Part shown: positions 15,472 to 22,443 of the stretch, one piece after another | How positions within the stretch are numbered: the first letter of the stretch is position 1 | Layout of the letters: every line of letters begins with the position of its first letter | Assembly (NCBI RefSeq): GCF_910585425.1 | Contig: NZ_CAJUCP010000073.1 | Location: 1 to 28,337 of the forward strand | Direction: 5' to 3' | Source of the DNA: an uncultured Acetatifactor sp. | GTDB taxonomy: Bacteria > Bacillota > Clostridia > Lachnospirales > Lachnospiraceae | Length of the DNA: 28,337 nucleotides | Position numbers and translations under genes: made by a program | Notes under the pieces: generated by a model | What the model was told of the DNA's origin: nothing | Seen by the model: only the letters and a program-made list of their open reading frames with translations | Databases searched by the model: none

Positions 15472-16722
15472 ATGGATTCTATTCGTATTCAGGGCGGCAT
15501 GGCCCTGCAGGGAAAGGTTCGTGTACAAGGTTCTAAAAATGCTTCGCTGCCCATCCTGGCGGCTACGCTGCTTGTAAAGGAGGGCTCTCTTATCAGGAAC
15601 TGTCCCAGGATAGCGGACGTCTATTCCATGGTCAGCCTGCTGAAGAGCCTGGGCTGCAGCGTCCACTGGCAGGAGACAGGCATTGCGGTGGATTCGTCCC
15701 AGGTGTGCAGATGCCAGATGCCCCGGGAGGCGGTGCGGGGCATGCGCTCTTCCCTCTGTCTGCTGGGGGCGCTGATTGGGAGATGCAGCGAGGTGGTCAT
15801 GGAGCATCCGGGGGGATGCGTCATCGGGGAACGCCCCATCGACATGCATCTGTCCGCGCTGGAGCAGATGGGCGTGGAGTTCATGGAGGAAGAGGGCAGC
15901 ATCAGGGCGTTTTCTGACAGGCTCCACGGGGCGGTTATCAGTCTGCCGTTCCCTTCTGTGGGGGCTACCGAGAATATCGTCCTGGCAGGGGTGATGGCAG
16001 AGGGGGACACGGTGCTGGAGGGCGCGGCGCGGGAGCCGGAGGTGTCCGCCCTGTGCGCATTCCTGCAGCAGTGCGGCGCATGGATCGAGGGGGTGGGGAG
16101 CGGCAGGCTGGTGATCCACGGCGGCAGACGGCTGTACGGGACAGACTTCACCGTGCCGGCGGACAGGATCGTGGCCGGGACTTACCTGCTAAGCTGCATC
16201 GGGACAGGGGGGAGCGTGCTCCTGGAGCAGGCCCCGGAGGAGGAGATGCAGTCGGTGCTGGAGACCGCGGCGCAGATGGGCGCCCGGGTGTGCACCTCGA
16301 AAGAGGGGATTTACGTACAGGCCCCCGGCAGGCCCGCGGCCATAGAGCTGGTCACGGCCCCCTACCCCGGCTTTCCCACGGATCTCCAGTCCGTGGTGCT
16401 GGCGGTGGAGACCAGGGGGAGGGGCGTGAGCCGTATCCGGGAGACGATTTTCGAGAATCGGTTCCGGATCGTGGAGGAGCTTCGGAAAATGGGGGCTTCG
16501 GTGGAACTGTGCAGTCCCCGGGAGGCGTCCGTAAAAGGCGTGGAGACGCTGCGGGGCGCGGACCTGGTGGCCAGGGAGCTGCGGGGCGGGGCTGCCCTGG
16601 TGGCGGCCGGGCTCATGGCGGAGGGAGAGACCTTTGTGGAGGGATGTGCCTATATCTATCGCGGATACGAGAATATAGGCCGGGATTTCAGAGAATTAGG
16701 AGCGCGAGTGGCAAGTGTTTAG
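15472..16722 (+). CDS. murA: UDP-N-acetylglucosamine 1-carboxyvinyltransferase
   Basis: MurA transfers enolpyruvate from PEP to UDP-GlcNAc, the first committed step of peptidoglycan synthesis and the target of fosfomycin. The 416-residue protein starts MDSIRIQGG and carries VQGSKNASLPILAATLL, the catalytic loop HPGGCVIGERPIDMHL with Cys116 (equivalent to Cys115 of E. coli), PFPSVGATENI, and a late TIFENRFRIVEELRKMGA. It has the two-domain inside-out alpha/beta barrel length. Its position between ftsW and divIB is where Bacillus has murG and murB. The 60-base gap before it has a TAGAAT at 15437-15442 but only a weak -35 (TTTTCC). Its end overlaps the divIB start by eight bases. Confidence 0.96.
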   Translation: MDSIRIQGGMALQGKVRVQGSKNASLPILAATLLVKEGSLIRNCPRIADVYSMVSLLKSLGCSVHWQETGIAVDSSQVCRCQMPREAVRGMRSSLCLLGALIGRCSEVVMEHPGGCVIGERPIDMHLSALEQMGVEFMEEEGSIRAFSDRLHGAVISLPFPSVGATENIVLAGVMAEGDTVLEGAAREPEVSALCAFLQQCGAWIEGVGSGRLVIHGGRRLYGTDFTVPADRIVAGTYLLSCIGTGGSVLLEQAPEEEMQSVLETAAQMGARVCTSKEGIYVQAPGRPAAIELVTAPYPGFPTDLQSVVLAVETRGRGVSRIRETIFENRFRIVEELRKMGASVELCSPREASVKGVETLRGADLVARELRGGAALVAAGLMAEGETFVEGCAYIYRGYENIGRDFRELGARVASV

Positions 16723-17443
16723 GAAAAGCAGAGTGGGCATCTTCATCTTGCTGGCCTTAATGTTCCTGGCCGTGGCCGGGGCGGTGGGCTATGTCAAAAG
16801 GACATATACTGTCCAGACAGTATATGTGGAGGGGAATGTCCATTATACAGAGGAAGAAATCAAGGCGATCGTCATGAGCGGGCCCTTGGGGGACAATTCC
16901 CTCTATCTCTCCCTGAAGTACAAGAACAAGGGGATAGAGGGGATTCCCTTCGTAGATGTGGTGGATGTGGATATCCTCTCCCCGGACACGGTGAAGATCA
17001 TCGTGTACGAGAAGTCCCTGACGGGCTGCGTGCGGTATCTGGACACCTATATCTATTTCGACAGGGACGGCTATGTGGTGGAGAGCTCCGGCATCAGGAC
17101 GGTGGGGGTGCCCCAGATCATGGGGCTGCAGTTCGACTATATCGTCACTGGGGAGAAGCTCCCTGTGGAGAACAAGGAGATTTTCAACAGCATCCTGGAC
17201 ATCACCCAGCTCCTGCAGAAGTACGATCTGGCATCGGAGAAGATCTACTTCAACAGGGCGGGGGCCATTACCCTCTATTTCGGAGACGTGAAGGTCTCTC
17301 TGGGGAACGACCCTGCCAAACTGGAGGACAAGCTCATGCTGCTGCCGGGGCTCTTGGTCAGCCTGGAGGGGAAGAACGGCACCCTGCAGATGCAGACCTA
17401 CGACGCCGACAGGGGGAAATATGTGTTCAAGCCGGGAATATGA
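16715..17443 (+). CDS. divIB: Cell division protein DivIB/FtsQ
   Basis: This is a bitopic divisome protein of 242 residues. A short basic N-terminus (MFRKSR) is followed by a membrane segment at about residues 8-25 and a POTRA domain beginning at TVQTVYVEGNVHYTEEEIK. A beta-rich domain follows (YIYFDRDGYVVESS, then GVPQIMGLQFDYIVTGEKL). DivIB interacts with FtsL and the septal synthase outside the membrane. It starts with GTG 16715 inside the end of murA, with GGAG about 12 bases upstream, so translational coupling is likely. It is the last gene of the dcw transcript before the ftsZ promoter, and no ftsA follows. Confidence 0.93.
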   Translation: MFRKSRVGIFILLALMFLAVAGAVGYVKRTYTVQTVYVEGNVHYTEEEIKAIVMSGPLGDNSLYLSLKYKNKGIEGIPFVDVVDVDILSPDTVKIIVYEKSLTGCVRYLDTYIYFDRDGYVVESSGIRTVGVPQIMGLQFDYIVTGEKLPVENKEIFNSILDITQLLQKYDLASEKIYFNRAGAITLYFGDVKVSLGNDPAKLEDKLMLLPGLLVSLEGKNGTLQMQTYDADRGKYVFKPGI

Positions 17444-17497
17444 CTTTCCCAGGGCATATCTTCACGGAATATTTGGCGTATTTTTTTTAGAAAATAG

Positions 17498-17526
17498 TTG
17501 ATTAATTTGAAAAATGATTATATGAT
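17498..17526 (+). promoter_or_regulatory. Sigma-A promoter of ftsZ
   Basis: TTGATT at 17498-17503 and TATGAT at 17521-17526 are separated by exactly 17 bases, within a very AT-rich patch after divIB. It would give ftsZ its own transcript in addition to read-through from the dcw operon. A run of eight T residues at about 17481-17488 precedes it, but I see no convincing stem for a terminator. Confidence 0.75.
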
Positions 17527-17568
17527 ATATAGAAGCGGGAACGAAGATGGGAAAAGGAGGGCATATCT

Positions 17569-18738
17569 TTGCTTGAAATTAAGACGAACGATGCTGAATC
17601 TGCTGCCAAGATTATTGTAGTCGGTGTAGGGGGCGCAGGTAATAATGCTGTAAATAGAATGATTGACGAACGGATCGACGGTGTGGAGTTCATCGGAGTC
17701 AACACGGACAAGCAGGCCCTGCAGCTGTGCAAGGCGCCGCAGCTGCTGCAGATCGGCGAGAAGCTGACCAAGGGGCTGGGCGCCGGGGCGAAGCCGGAGA
17801 TCGGCGAGAAGGCTGCGGAGGAGAGCGCGGAGGAGATTACCGCCGCATTGAAGGGGTCGGACATGGTGTTCGTCACCTGCGGCATGGGAGGCGGCACGGG
17901 AACCGGCGCTGCCCCCGTGGTGGCCAAGCTGGCCAAGGACATGGGCATCCTCACGGTGGGAGTGGTGACCAAGCCCTTCCGCTTCGAGGCCAGGACCCGC
18001 ATGGTGAACGCTTTGAGCGGCATCGACCGCATCAAGGAAAATGTGGACACGCTGATCGTCATCCCCAATGACAAGCTCCTGCAGATCGTGGACAGGCGCA
18101 CCACCATGCCGGAGGCGCTGAAGAAGGCGGACGAGGTGCTGCAGCAGGCCGTACAGGGCATCACGGATCTGATCAACCTGCCGGCCATCATCAACCTGGA
18201 CTTCGCGGACATCCAGACGGTGATGAAGGACAAGGGCATCGCGCATATCGGCATCGGCGAGGGCAAGGGCGACGACAAGGCGCTGGCGGCGGTGAAGATG
18301 GCGGTGGAGAGCCCGCTGCTGGAGACCACCATCAGCGGGGCGACGGATGTCATCCTCAACGTGTCCGGGGACATCTCCCTGCCGGATGCCAGCGATGCGG
18401 CGGATTTTGTCCAGAGCCTGACGGGGGAGGACGTGAACATCATCTTCGGCGCTATGTACGACGAGTCCAAGGAAGACAGCTGTACCGTCACCGTGATCGC
18501 CACAGGGCTGGAGGAGGAGAATCCCACCGCGGCCCAGTCCAGGTTCGGGACTGGCAGCGTGTACAGGCAGCAGAATGCCCATCTGGGCGCAGGCGGGCTG
18601 AAGGGCCTGAATGCACAGCCCGGCCAGGCGGCGCCCATGAATGCGAACCCTGTCCAGGGCATCCAGAAGCCGGTGGACATCCGCAGCTCCGTGGAGGAGA
18701 AGACGCTGAAGATTCCCGATTTCCTGCAGAGGAAATAG
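17569..18738 (+). CDS. ftsZ: Cell division protein FtsZ
   Basis: FtsZ is the tubulin-like GTPase that forms the division ring. The 389-residue protein has an N-terminal GTP-binding domain with GVGGAGNNAVNRM, GVNTDKQAL and the tubulin signature GGGTGTGAAPVVA. The T7 loop region reads NLDFADIQTVM, and a short variable linker leads to the C-terminal peptide LKIPDFLQRK, which binds membrane tethers. The start codon is TTG 17569. A perfect GGAGG lies at 17556-17560, eight bases away, and no ATG stands at this position, so TTG is well supported. It has its own promoter upstream and a strong terminator downstream. No ftsA is adjacent, so the FtsZ anchor (FtsA elsewhere or SepF) must be encoded outside the window. 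Confidence 0.98.
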   Translation: MLEIKTNDAESAAKIIVVGVGGAGNNAVNRMIDERIDGVEFIGVNTDKQALQLCKAPQLLQIGEKLTKGLGAGAKPEIGEKAAEESAEEITAALKGSDMVFVTCGMGGGTGTGAAPVVAKLAKDMGILTVGVVTKPFRFEARTRMVNALSGIDRIKENVDTLIVIPNDKLLQIVDRRTTMPEALKKADEVLQQAVQGITDLINLPAIINLDFADIQTVMKDKGIAHIGIGEGKGDDKALAAVKMAVESPLLETTISGATDVILNVSGDISLPDASDAADFVQSLTGEDVNIIFGAMYDESKEDSCTVTVIATGLEEENPTAAQSRFGTGSVYRQQNAHLGAGGLKGLNAQPGQAAPMNANPVQGIQKPVDIRSSVEEKTLKIPDFLQRK

Positions 18739-18764
18739 CAAGATACATCATATTCGTGAATGAT

Positions 18765-18795
18765 AGCCGGGCGAAGGATCGCCCGGCTCTTTTTG
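18765..18795 (+). terminator. Intrinsic terminator of ftsZ
   Basis: A perfect 10-bp stem (AGCCGGGCGA at 18765-18774 with TCGCCCGGCT at 18779-18788) and an AGGA loop are followed by CTTTTTG. The end of the T-run is shared with the adjacent Spo0A box. Confidence 0.92.
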
Positions 18796-18802
18796 TCGAA
18801 AA
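18792..18802 (+). promoter_or_regulatory. Spo0A box upstream of spoIIGA
   Basis: TTTGTCGAAAA at 18792-18802 is an exact match to the Spo0A box (core TGTCGAA). It lies about 65-75 bases before the expected transcript start. A second, weaker match (TTTGTCAAA on the reverse strand) overlaps the -35 box at 18826-18834. Phosphorylated Spo0A is known to activate the spoIIG operon of Bacillus from similar positions. Confidence 0.8.
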
Positions 18803-18825
18803 GTTCTTGGGATTTTTCCCTCTGT

Positions 18826-18858
18826 TTGACAAATTCTTGCGTCCAATCCCTTTATAAT
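18826..18858 (+). promoter_or_regulatory. spoIIG-type promoter with a 21-base spacer
   Basis: Perfect TTGACA (18826-18831) and TATAAT (18853-18858) are separated by 21 bases instead of 17. The same unusual long spacer is known for the Spo0A-activated sigma-A promoter of B. subtilis spoIIG. It indicates an activator-dependent promoter for spoIIGA-sigE. Confidence 0.85.
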
Positions 18859-18880
18859 GATTGTGAAAAGGATGATGCCG

Positions 18881-19786
18881 ATGCACTATGAGCTATATAT
18901 TGACAGCCTGTTCCTTCTCAATTTCATCATGAACCTGTTCCTCTTATTCCTGGTGGACAGGAGTACCCTGCGCATGGCCTCCCTGGGGAGGATGGCCGCG
19001 GGAGCGGCTGTGGGAGCGGCCTGCGCGCTGCTTCCCTTTCTGCTTGAAGGCAAAGCTGTCGTCAAGCTGGCGGCAGGAGCGGCTCTGGGAGCGGCGGGGA
19101 TGCTCTGCATCACATTCCGTGTGAGGAGCCTGAGAATGTTTCTGAAGCTCCTGGAGCGGCTGGCGATCTGCTCCTTCGGGATGGGCGGCGGGATGCTGTT
19201 CCTGATCAGGCTCTTTCCGGGGCTTCGGGAAGCCTTCGCAAGCGTTCCGGGGATCCTGGGGATGGGAGCGCTCTTCCTCCTGCTGTTCGCGCGCCTGCGG
19301 GACGAACCCTATGGAGAGGGCCCATGCAGGGCCGTCCTGCGCAGGAACGGCAGGGAGCTTGCGGTGGGGGCCCTGATCGATTCGGGCAACAGCCTGTTCG
19401 AGCCGATCAGCGGGAAGCCGGTCTGCGTGGTGGGGAGGGCAGTGTTCGACGGCCTGTGGGAGGGCTTCCGGGAGGGCTTCCGCGCCGTTCCCTATCACAG
19501 TATCGGGAAGCGGCGGGGCATCCTGCCGGCGTACCTGCTGAGCGAGCTTCGGCTGGAGACAGGGGGCATGGAATATCTTTTTACAGATGTATATGTGGCT
19601 GTCAGCGATGAGGAGATCTCAGGTGCGGACAGTGCGGGCGCAGAGTCCGTGAATATGATAATCAATCCCAGACTCTTCGCGGAGAGGAAAAGGGGAGGCC
19701 GCGGGAAGCGGCAGAATGAGAGGCGCTATGATACTGAAAGTCATGATACCGGGAAAGATGCAATTCAAGATAATCCGCAGGGATAA
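18881..19786 (+). CDS. spoIIGA: Sporulation sigma-E factor processing peptidase SpoIIGA
   Basis: SpoIIGA is the membrane-embedded aspartic protease that removes the pro-sequence of sigma-E in the mother cell after a signal from the forespore. The 301-residue protein starts MHYELYIDSLFLLNF, typical of the family, and has about five N-terminal membrane segments (residues 1-140). A cytoplasmic protease domain follows, with the active-site motif D167-S-G-N170 in LIDSGNSLFEPISGKP. ATG 18881 is chosen because the upstream in-frame ATG at 18857 lies inside the -10 box and could not be in the mRNA; AAAAGG precedes 18881 by nine bases. The gene overlaps sigE by 59 bases, so substrate and protease are translated together. 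Confidence 0.93.
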   Translation: MHYELYIDSLFLLNFIMNLFLLFLVDRSTLRMASLGRMAAGAAVGAACALLPFLLEGKAVVKLAAGAALGAAGMLCITFRVRSLRMFLKLLERLAICSFGMGGGMLFLIRLFPGLREAFASVPGILGMGALFLLLFARLRDEPYGEGPCRAVLRRNGRELAVGALIDSGNSLFEPISGKPVCVVGRAVFDGLWEGFREGFRAVPYHSIGKRRGILPAYLLSELRLETGGMEYLFTDVYVAVSDEEISGADSAGAESVNMIINPRLFAERKRGGRGKRQNERRYDTESHDTGKDAIQDNPQG

Positions 19787-20465
19787 GCTGTTCCTGCGCA
19801 AGGAAGGAGACATTCATTACATAGGCGGCGCCGAGGTGCTGCCGCCCCCGCTGGAGCTGGAGAAGGAGAGCAAGGTCATCGGCGACCTGGGCACGGAGAG
19901 CGATGATGAGGCCAAGGCCATCCTGATCGAACACAATCTGCGGCTGGTGGTGTACATAGCTAAGAAATTCGACAATACAGGCGTGGGGGTGGAGGACCTG
20001 ATCTCCATAGGCACCATCGGCCTGATCAAGTCCATCAACACCTTCAAGCCGGACAAGAACATCAAGCTGGCCACCTACGCCTCCAGGTGCATCGAGAACG
20101 AGATACTGATGTACCTGCGCAGGAACAACAAGACCAAGCTGGAGGTGTCCATAGACGAGCCGCTGAACGTGGACTGGGACGGGAACGAGCTGCTGCTGTC
20201 GGATATCCTGGGGACGGACGAGGACGTGATCTACCGGGACATCGAGAACGAGGTGGAGCGCAAGCTCCTCATGGGGGCCATCAGCAAGCTGTCCGAGCGG
20301 GAGAAGCGGATCATCAAGCTGCGCTTCGGCCTGGGCACCAAGGACGGCCAGGAGATGACCCAGAAGGAAGTGGCCTCTCTCCTGGGGATCTCCCAGTCCT
20401 ACATATCCAGGCTGGAGAAGAAAATCATGCGCCAGTTGAAAAAAGAGATGAGCACGCACATTTAG
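19728..20465 (+). CDS. sigE: RNA polymerase sporulation sigma factor sigma-E (pro-form)
   Basis: Sigma-E directs early mother-cell transcription. The protein of about 245 residues has region 2 (LIEHNLRLVVYIAKKF, then DLISIGTIGLIKSINTFKP and YASRCIENEILMYLRR) and region 4 (LSEREKRIIKLRFGLG, then GISQSYISRLEKKIM). About 29 residues precede HYIGGAEVLPPP; this basic N-terminal stretch is the pro-sequence removed by SpoIIGA. ATG 19728 with GAGAGG close upstream gives a pro-sequence of the right length. ATG 19716 and ATG 19743 are alternatives. Unlike Bacillus, the following sigG is not directly downstream but on the other strand about 1 kb away. Confidence 0.97.
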   Translation: MILKVMIPGKMQFKIIRRDKLFLRKEGDIHYIGGAEVLPPPLELEKESKVIGDLGTESDDEAKAILIEHNLRLVVYIAKKFDNTGVGVEDLISIGTIGLIKSINTFKPDKNIKLATYASRCIENEILMYLRRNNKTKLEVSIDEPLNVDWDGNELLLSDILGTDEDVIYRDIENEVERKLLMGAISKLSEREKRIIKLRFGLGTKDGQEMTQKEVASLLGISQSYISRLEKKIMRQLKKEMSTHI

Positions 20466-20512
20466 GCTATGCAAATGGAAAAAAATAGGGTAGAATGGAT
20501 ACAGGCGGGGGC

Positions 20513-20526
20513 GGCCCAATTGGGCC
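20513..20526. repeat. Perfect 14-base palindrome after sigE
   Basis: GGCCCAATTGGGCC is self-complementary over its full length and lies in a GC-rich patch between sigE and the next gene. No T-run follows on either strand, so it is not a standard terminator. It could be a protein-binding site or mRNA structure. Confidence 0.5.
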
Positions 20527-20563
20527 CGCGCCGTAAAGAAAGACGAGATCGGGTATAAAAACG

Positions 20564-20869
20564 TTGATAGGACGAGAAGATATATTATCGATAGAATATT
20601 TGAAGAAGACGGAGTTCACGGGCTGCCACCAGGGCATGCGCTACCGTCTGGAGGGCGCGGCCGGCGCGGAGGGGGAAAAGCTCCTGCGCTGTACGGTATG
20701 GCCGGAGCCTTTCGCCTTTTTTAAGACACCTGAAGAGAAGAAGGAGACTGCTGAGTTTCCGTTTGGGGAGGACGGCGTGGCAGAGGCCATCTGCTGGATG
20801 AACGGGATGCTTTCCGAGAAGAAGGAGATATGGGAGAATGCGAAAGAGCGCTGGGATGAGGAGCCATAG
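20564..20869 (+). CDS. Small conserved-looking hypothetical protein (101 aa)
   Basis: The acidic soluble protein begins MIGREDILSIEYLKKTEFTG. It contains GMRYRLEG, TVWPEPFAFFKTPEEKK and EAICWMNGMLSEKKEIWENAKERW. The aromatic-rich core and charged C-terminal helices look like a folded protein, but I do not assign a known family. The only standard start near the beginning of the similarity-like region is TTG 20564, with a poor ribosome binding site; TTG 20600 is an alternative. It lies between sigE and a VanZ-like gene, in a spot that Bacillus gives to sigG. A sporulation role is possible only by neighbourhood. Confidence 0.6.
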   Translation: MIGREDILSIEYLKKTEFTGCHQGMRYRLEGAAGAEGEKLLRCTVWPEPFAFFKTPEEKKETAEFPFGEDGVAEAICWMNGMLSEKKEIWENAKERWDEEP

Positions 20870-20929
20870 CCTTTTTCGCGGATGACCTTGACGGCCGGAC
20901 CTTCCGCATGAATCTGCGGAGAATACAAT

Positions 20930-21451
20930 ATGTTTGAATATATATATCGGGATATGCTGTCCATGGTGAGGTTCTTTCCTTATGGCCTCGCTCTGGGGCT
21001 TTTGATGGCGACTCTTTTTTTGTGGGCGGTGAACGGCGCGAGGAAGCGCAGGGGAAAGCTGCCTGCGGCGAAGCTGCCGGTGGCGGCTTTCGTGATCTAT
21101 CTGGCCCTGATGCTGGTGATCACATTTCTGTCCAGGGAGAGCGGGGACAGCAAGGGGATCGACCTGGAGCTGTTTTCCACCTGGGGGATCAATGACAGGA
21201 ACAATGCCTTTGTCATAGAGAATGTCCTGCTTTTCGTGCCCTACGGCTTTCTGGCGGGCTTTGCCTTCGGGCGGTATCGCAGGTTCCTGCCCTGCCTGGC
21301 GCTGGGGGCTGCGACGAGCCTGGGCATCGAGACGCTGCAGCTGGTCACGGGGAGAGGGTTCTTCCAGATAGACGACATCCTGACCAACACGCTGGGGGCT
21401 GTAGTGGGATTCCTGCTCTACAGGCTTTTTGGGCTGTTCGGGAAAAAATGA
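20930..21451 (+). CDS. VanZ family membrane protein
   Basis: The 173-residue protein has about five membrane segments in the VanZ layout. These include an N-terminal pair, ENVLLFVPYGFLAGFAFGRY in the middle, and the family-typical LGIETLQLVTGRGFFQIDDILTNTLGAVVGF at the end. VanZ itself gives low-level teicoplanin resistance by an unknown mechanism. Most chromosomal members are of unknown function, so no resistance should be concluded. ATG 20930 follows GCGGAGAAT. That site lies in the 3' arm of a small perfect hairpin (TCCGCA 20903-20908 with TGCGGA 20915-20920). The gene converges on sigG, which lies on the other strand. Confidence 0.85.
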   Translation: MFEYIYRDMLSMVRFFPYGLALGLLMATLFLWAVNGARKRRGKLPAAKLPVAAFVIYLALMLVITFLSRESGDSKGIDLELFSTWGINDRNNAFVIENVLLFVPYGFLAGFAFGRYRRFLPCLALGAATSLGIETLQLVTGRGFFQIDDILTNTLGAVVGFLLYRLFGLFGKK

Positions 21452-21492
21452 TGGCTGTTCGTGGCAGAAGAAGACTATGGAAGTGTAGTCAA

Positions 21493-21526
21493 AACGCTAT
21501 GTAGCGGTGACCGCCTTACGCGGTCA
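21493..21526 (-). terminator. Possible terminator at the end of sigG
   Basis: Two consecutive stems lie here on the reverse strand: TGACCGC/GCGGTCA (21508-21526), whose loop contains the sigG stop codon, and CGCT/AGCG (21494-21505) followed directly by TTTT. The second stem is short, so termination may be inefficient. Confidence 0.4.
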
Positions 21527-22295
21527 GATAGCTGCGCATGGCGCGCAGGGCGTTTTTTTCCAGGCGGGAGACCTGGGCCTGGGAGATGCCGATGGATTCC
21601 GCCACCTCCATCTGGGTCTTGCCCTCAAAAAAGCGCAGGGAGATGATTTCGTGCTCCCTGGGGTTCAAGCGCTTCATGGCTTCGCTGAGGGAGAGATGTT
21701 CTACCCAGTTCTCTTCCTTGTTTTTTTTGTCGCTGATCTGATCCATCACATAGAGGGTGTCGCCGCCGTCCGTGAGGATGGGCTCGTAGAGGCTCATGGG
21801 GTTCTGGATGGCGTCCAAGGCGTAGGCGATGTCCTCCTTGGAGATGCCGATCTCAGTGGCGATCTCCTCGATGGAGGGCTCCTTTAAGTTCTTCCTGGTC
21901 AGGGCGTCCTTGGCGTAGATCGCCTTGTAGGCGGTGTCCTTCAGAGAGCGGGAGACGCGCATGGCGCTGTTGTCCCGCAGGAACCTCCGGATCTCGCCGA
22001 TGATCATGGGCACGGCATAGGTGGAGAACTTCACGTTCAGGGAGGTGTCGAAATTATCGATGGCCTTGATCAGGCCGATGCAGCCGATCTGGAACAGGTC
22101 GTCCACATTCTCGTTGCTGGAGGAGAAGCGCTTGATGACGCTTAAGACCAGGCGCAGATTCCCCTCGATATAGGCTTCCCTGGCCCTCTCGTCGCCGGCC
22201 TCGATCTGCTGGAAGAGGGCTTCCTTTTCCTCTGCCTTCAGCAATGGGAGCTTCGAGGTGTTCACCCCGCAGATTTCCACTTTTCCCTGTGTCAT
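21516..22295 (-). CDS. sigG: RNA polymerase sporulation sigma factor sigma-G
   Basis: Sigma-G directs late forespore transcription. The 259-residue protein starts MTQGKVEICGVNTSKLPLL, which is characteristic of sigma-G. Region 2 follows (YIEGNLRLVLSVIKRFSSSNENVDDLFQIGCIGLIKAIDNFD, read in segments), then region 3 (EEIATEIGISKEDIAYALDA) and region 4 (LNPREHEIISLRFFEG, then GISQAQVSRLEKNALRAMR). GAGGAAGGAA precedes the ATG. A sigma-G/F-type promoter lies about 45-75 bases upstream. In Bacillus sigG follows sigE directly on the same strand. Here it is reversed, converges on the VanZ-like gene and diverges from the ymxH gene. Confidence 0.97.
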   Translation of the reverse strand: MTQGKVEICGVNTSKLPLLKAEEKEALFQQIEAGDERAREAYIEGNLRLVLSVIKRFSSSNENVDDLFQIGCIGLIKAIDNFDTSLNVKFSTYAVPMIIGEIRRFLRDNSAMRVSRSLKDTAYKAIYAKDALTRKNLKEPSIEEIATEIGISKEDIAYALDAIQNPMSLYEPILTDGGDTLYVMDQISDKKNKEENWVEHLSLSEAMKRLNPREHEIISLRFFEGKTQMEVAESIGISQAQVSRLEKNALRAMRSYLTA

Positions 22296-22338
22296 TTCCT
22301 TCCTCGTTTCTGCGCACGGGCGCGTTGGATTATAGTGG

Positions 22339-22368
22339 TAGTATGTGCCCCGGGCGGAAAAATATTCA
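22339..22368 (-). promoter_or_regulatory. Sigma-G/sigma-F promoter of sigG
   Basis: Read on the reverse strand, TGAATA (22368-22363) and CATACTA (22345-22339) are separated by 17 bases. Both match the published B. subtilis sigma-G consensus, which overlaps that of sigma-F, as I recall it. It lies in the right place to drive sigG, consistent with the known sigma-F induction and sigma-G autoregulation of this gene. Confidence 0.88.
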
Positions 22369-22443
22369 TGTCTGCCGTTCTCATTTTTCCTCTGTGCCGC
22401 ATATTTGTAATAGTAAGGATTTTTCCCGGGAGGAGGGATTTGG

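Noticed and set aside
17502..18741. Two long reverse-strand frames opposite ftsZ
   Set aside because: They are shadows of ftsZ without ribosome binding sites or known motifs.
18857..18880. Upstream ATG for spoIIGA
   Set aside because: It overlaps the -10 box of the spoIIG promoter, so it would not be in the transcript. ATG 18881 gives the family N-terminus.
20930..21451. VanZ-like gene as evidence of glycopeptide resistance
   Set aside because: No vanA/vanH/vanX or other resistance genes are present, and chromosomal VanZ-family proteins are common without such a role.
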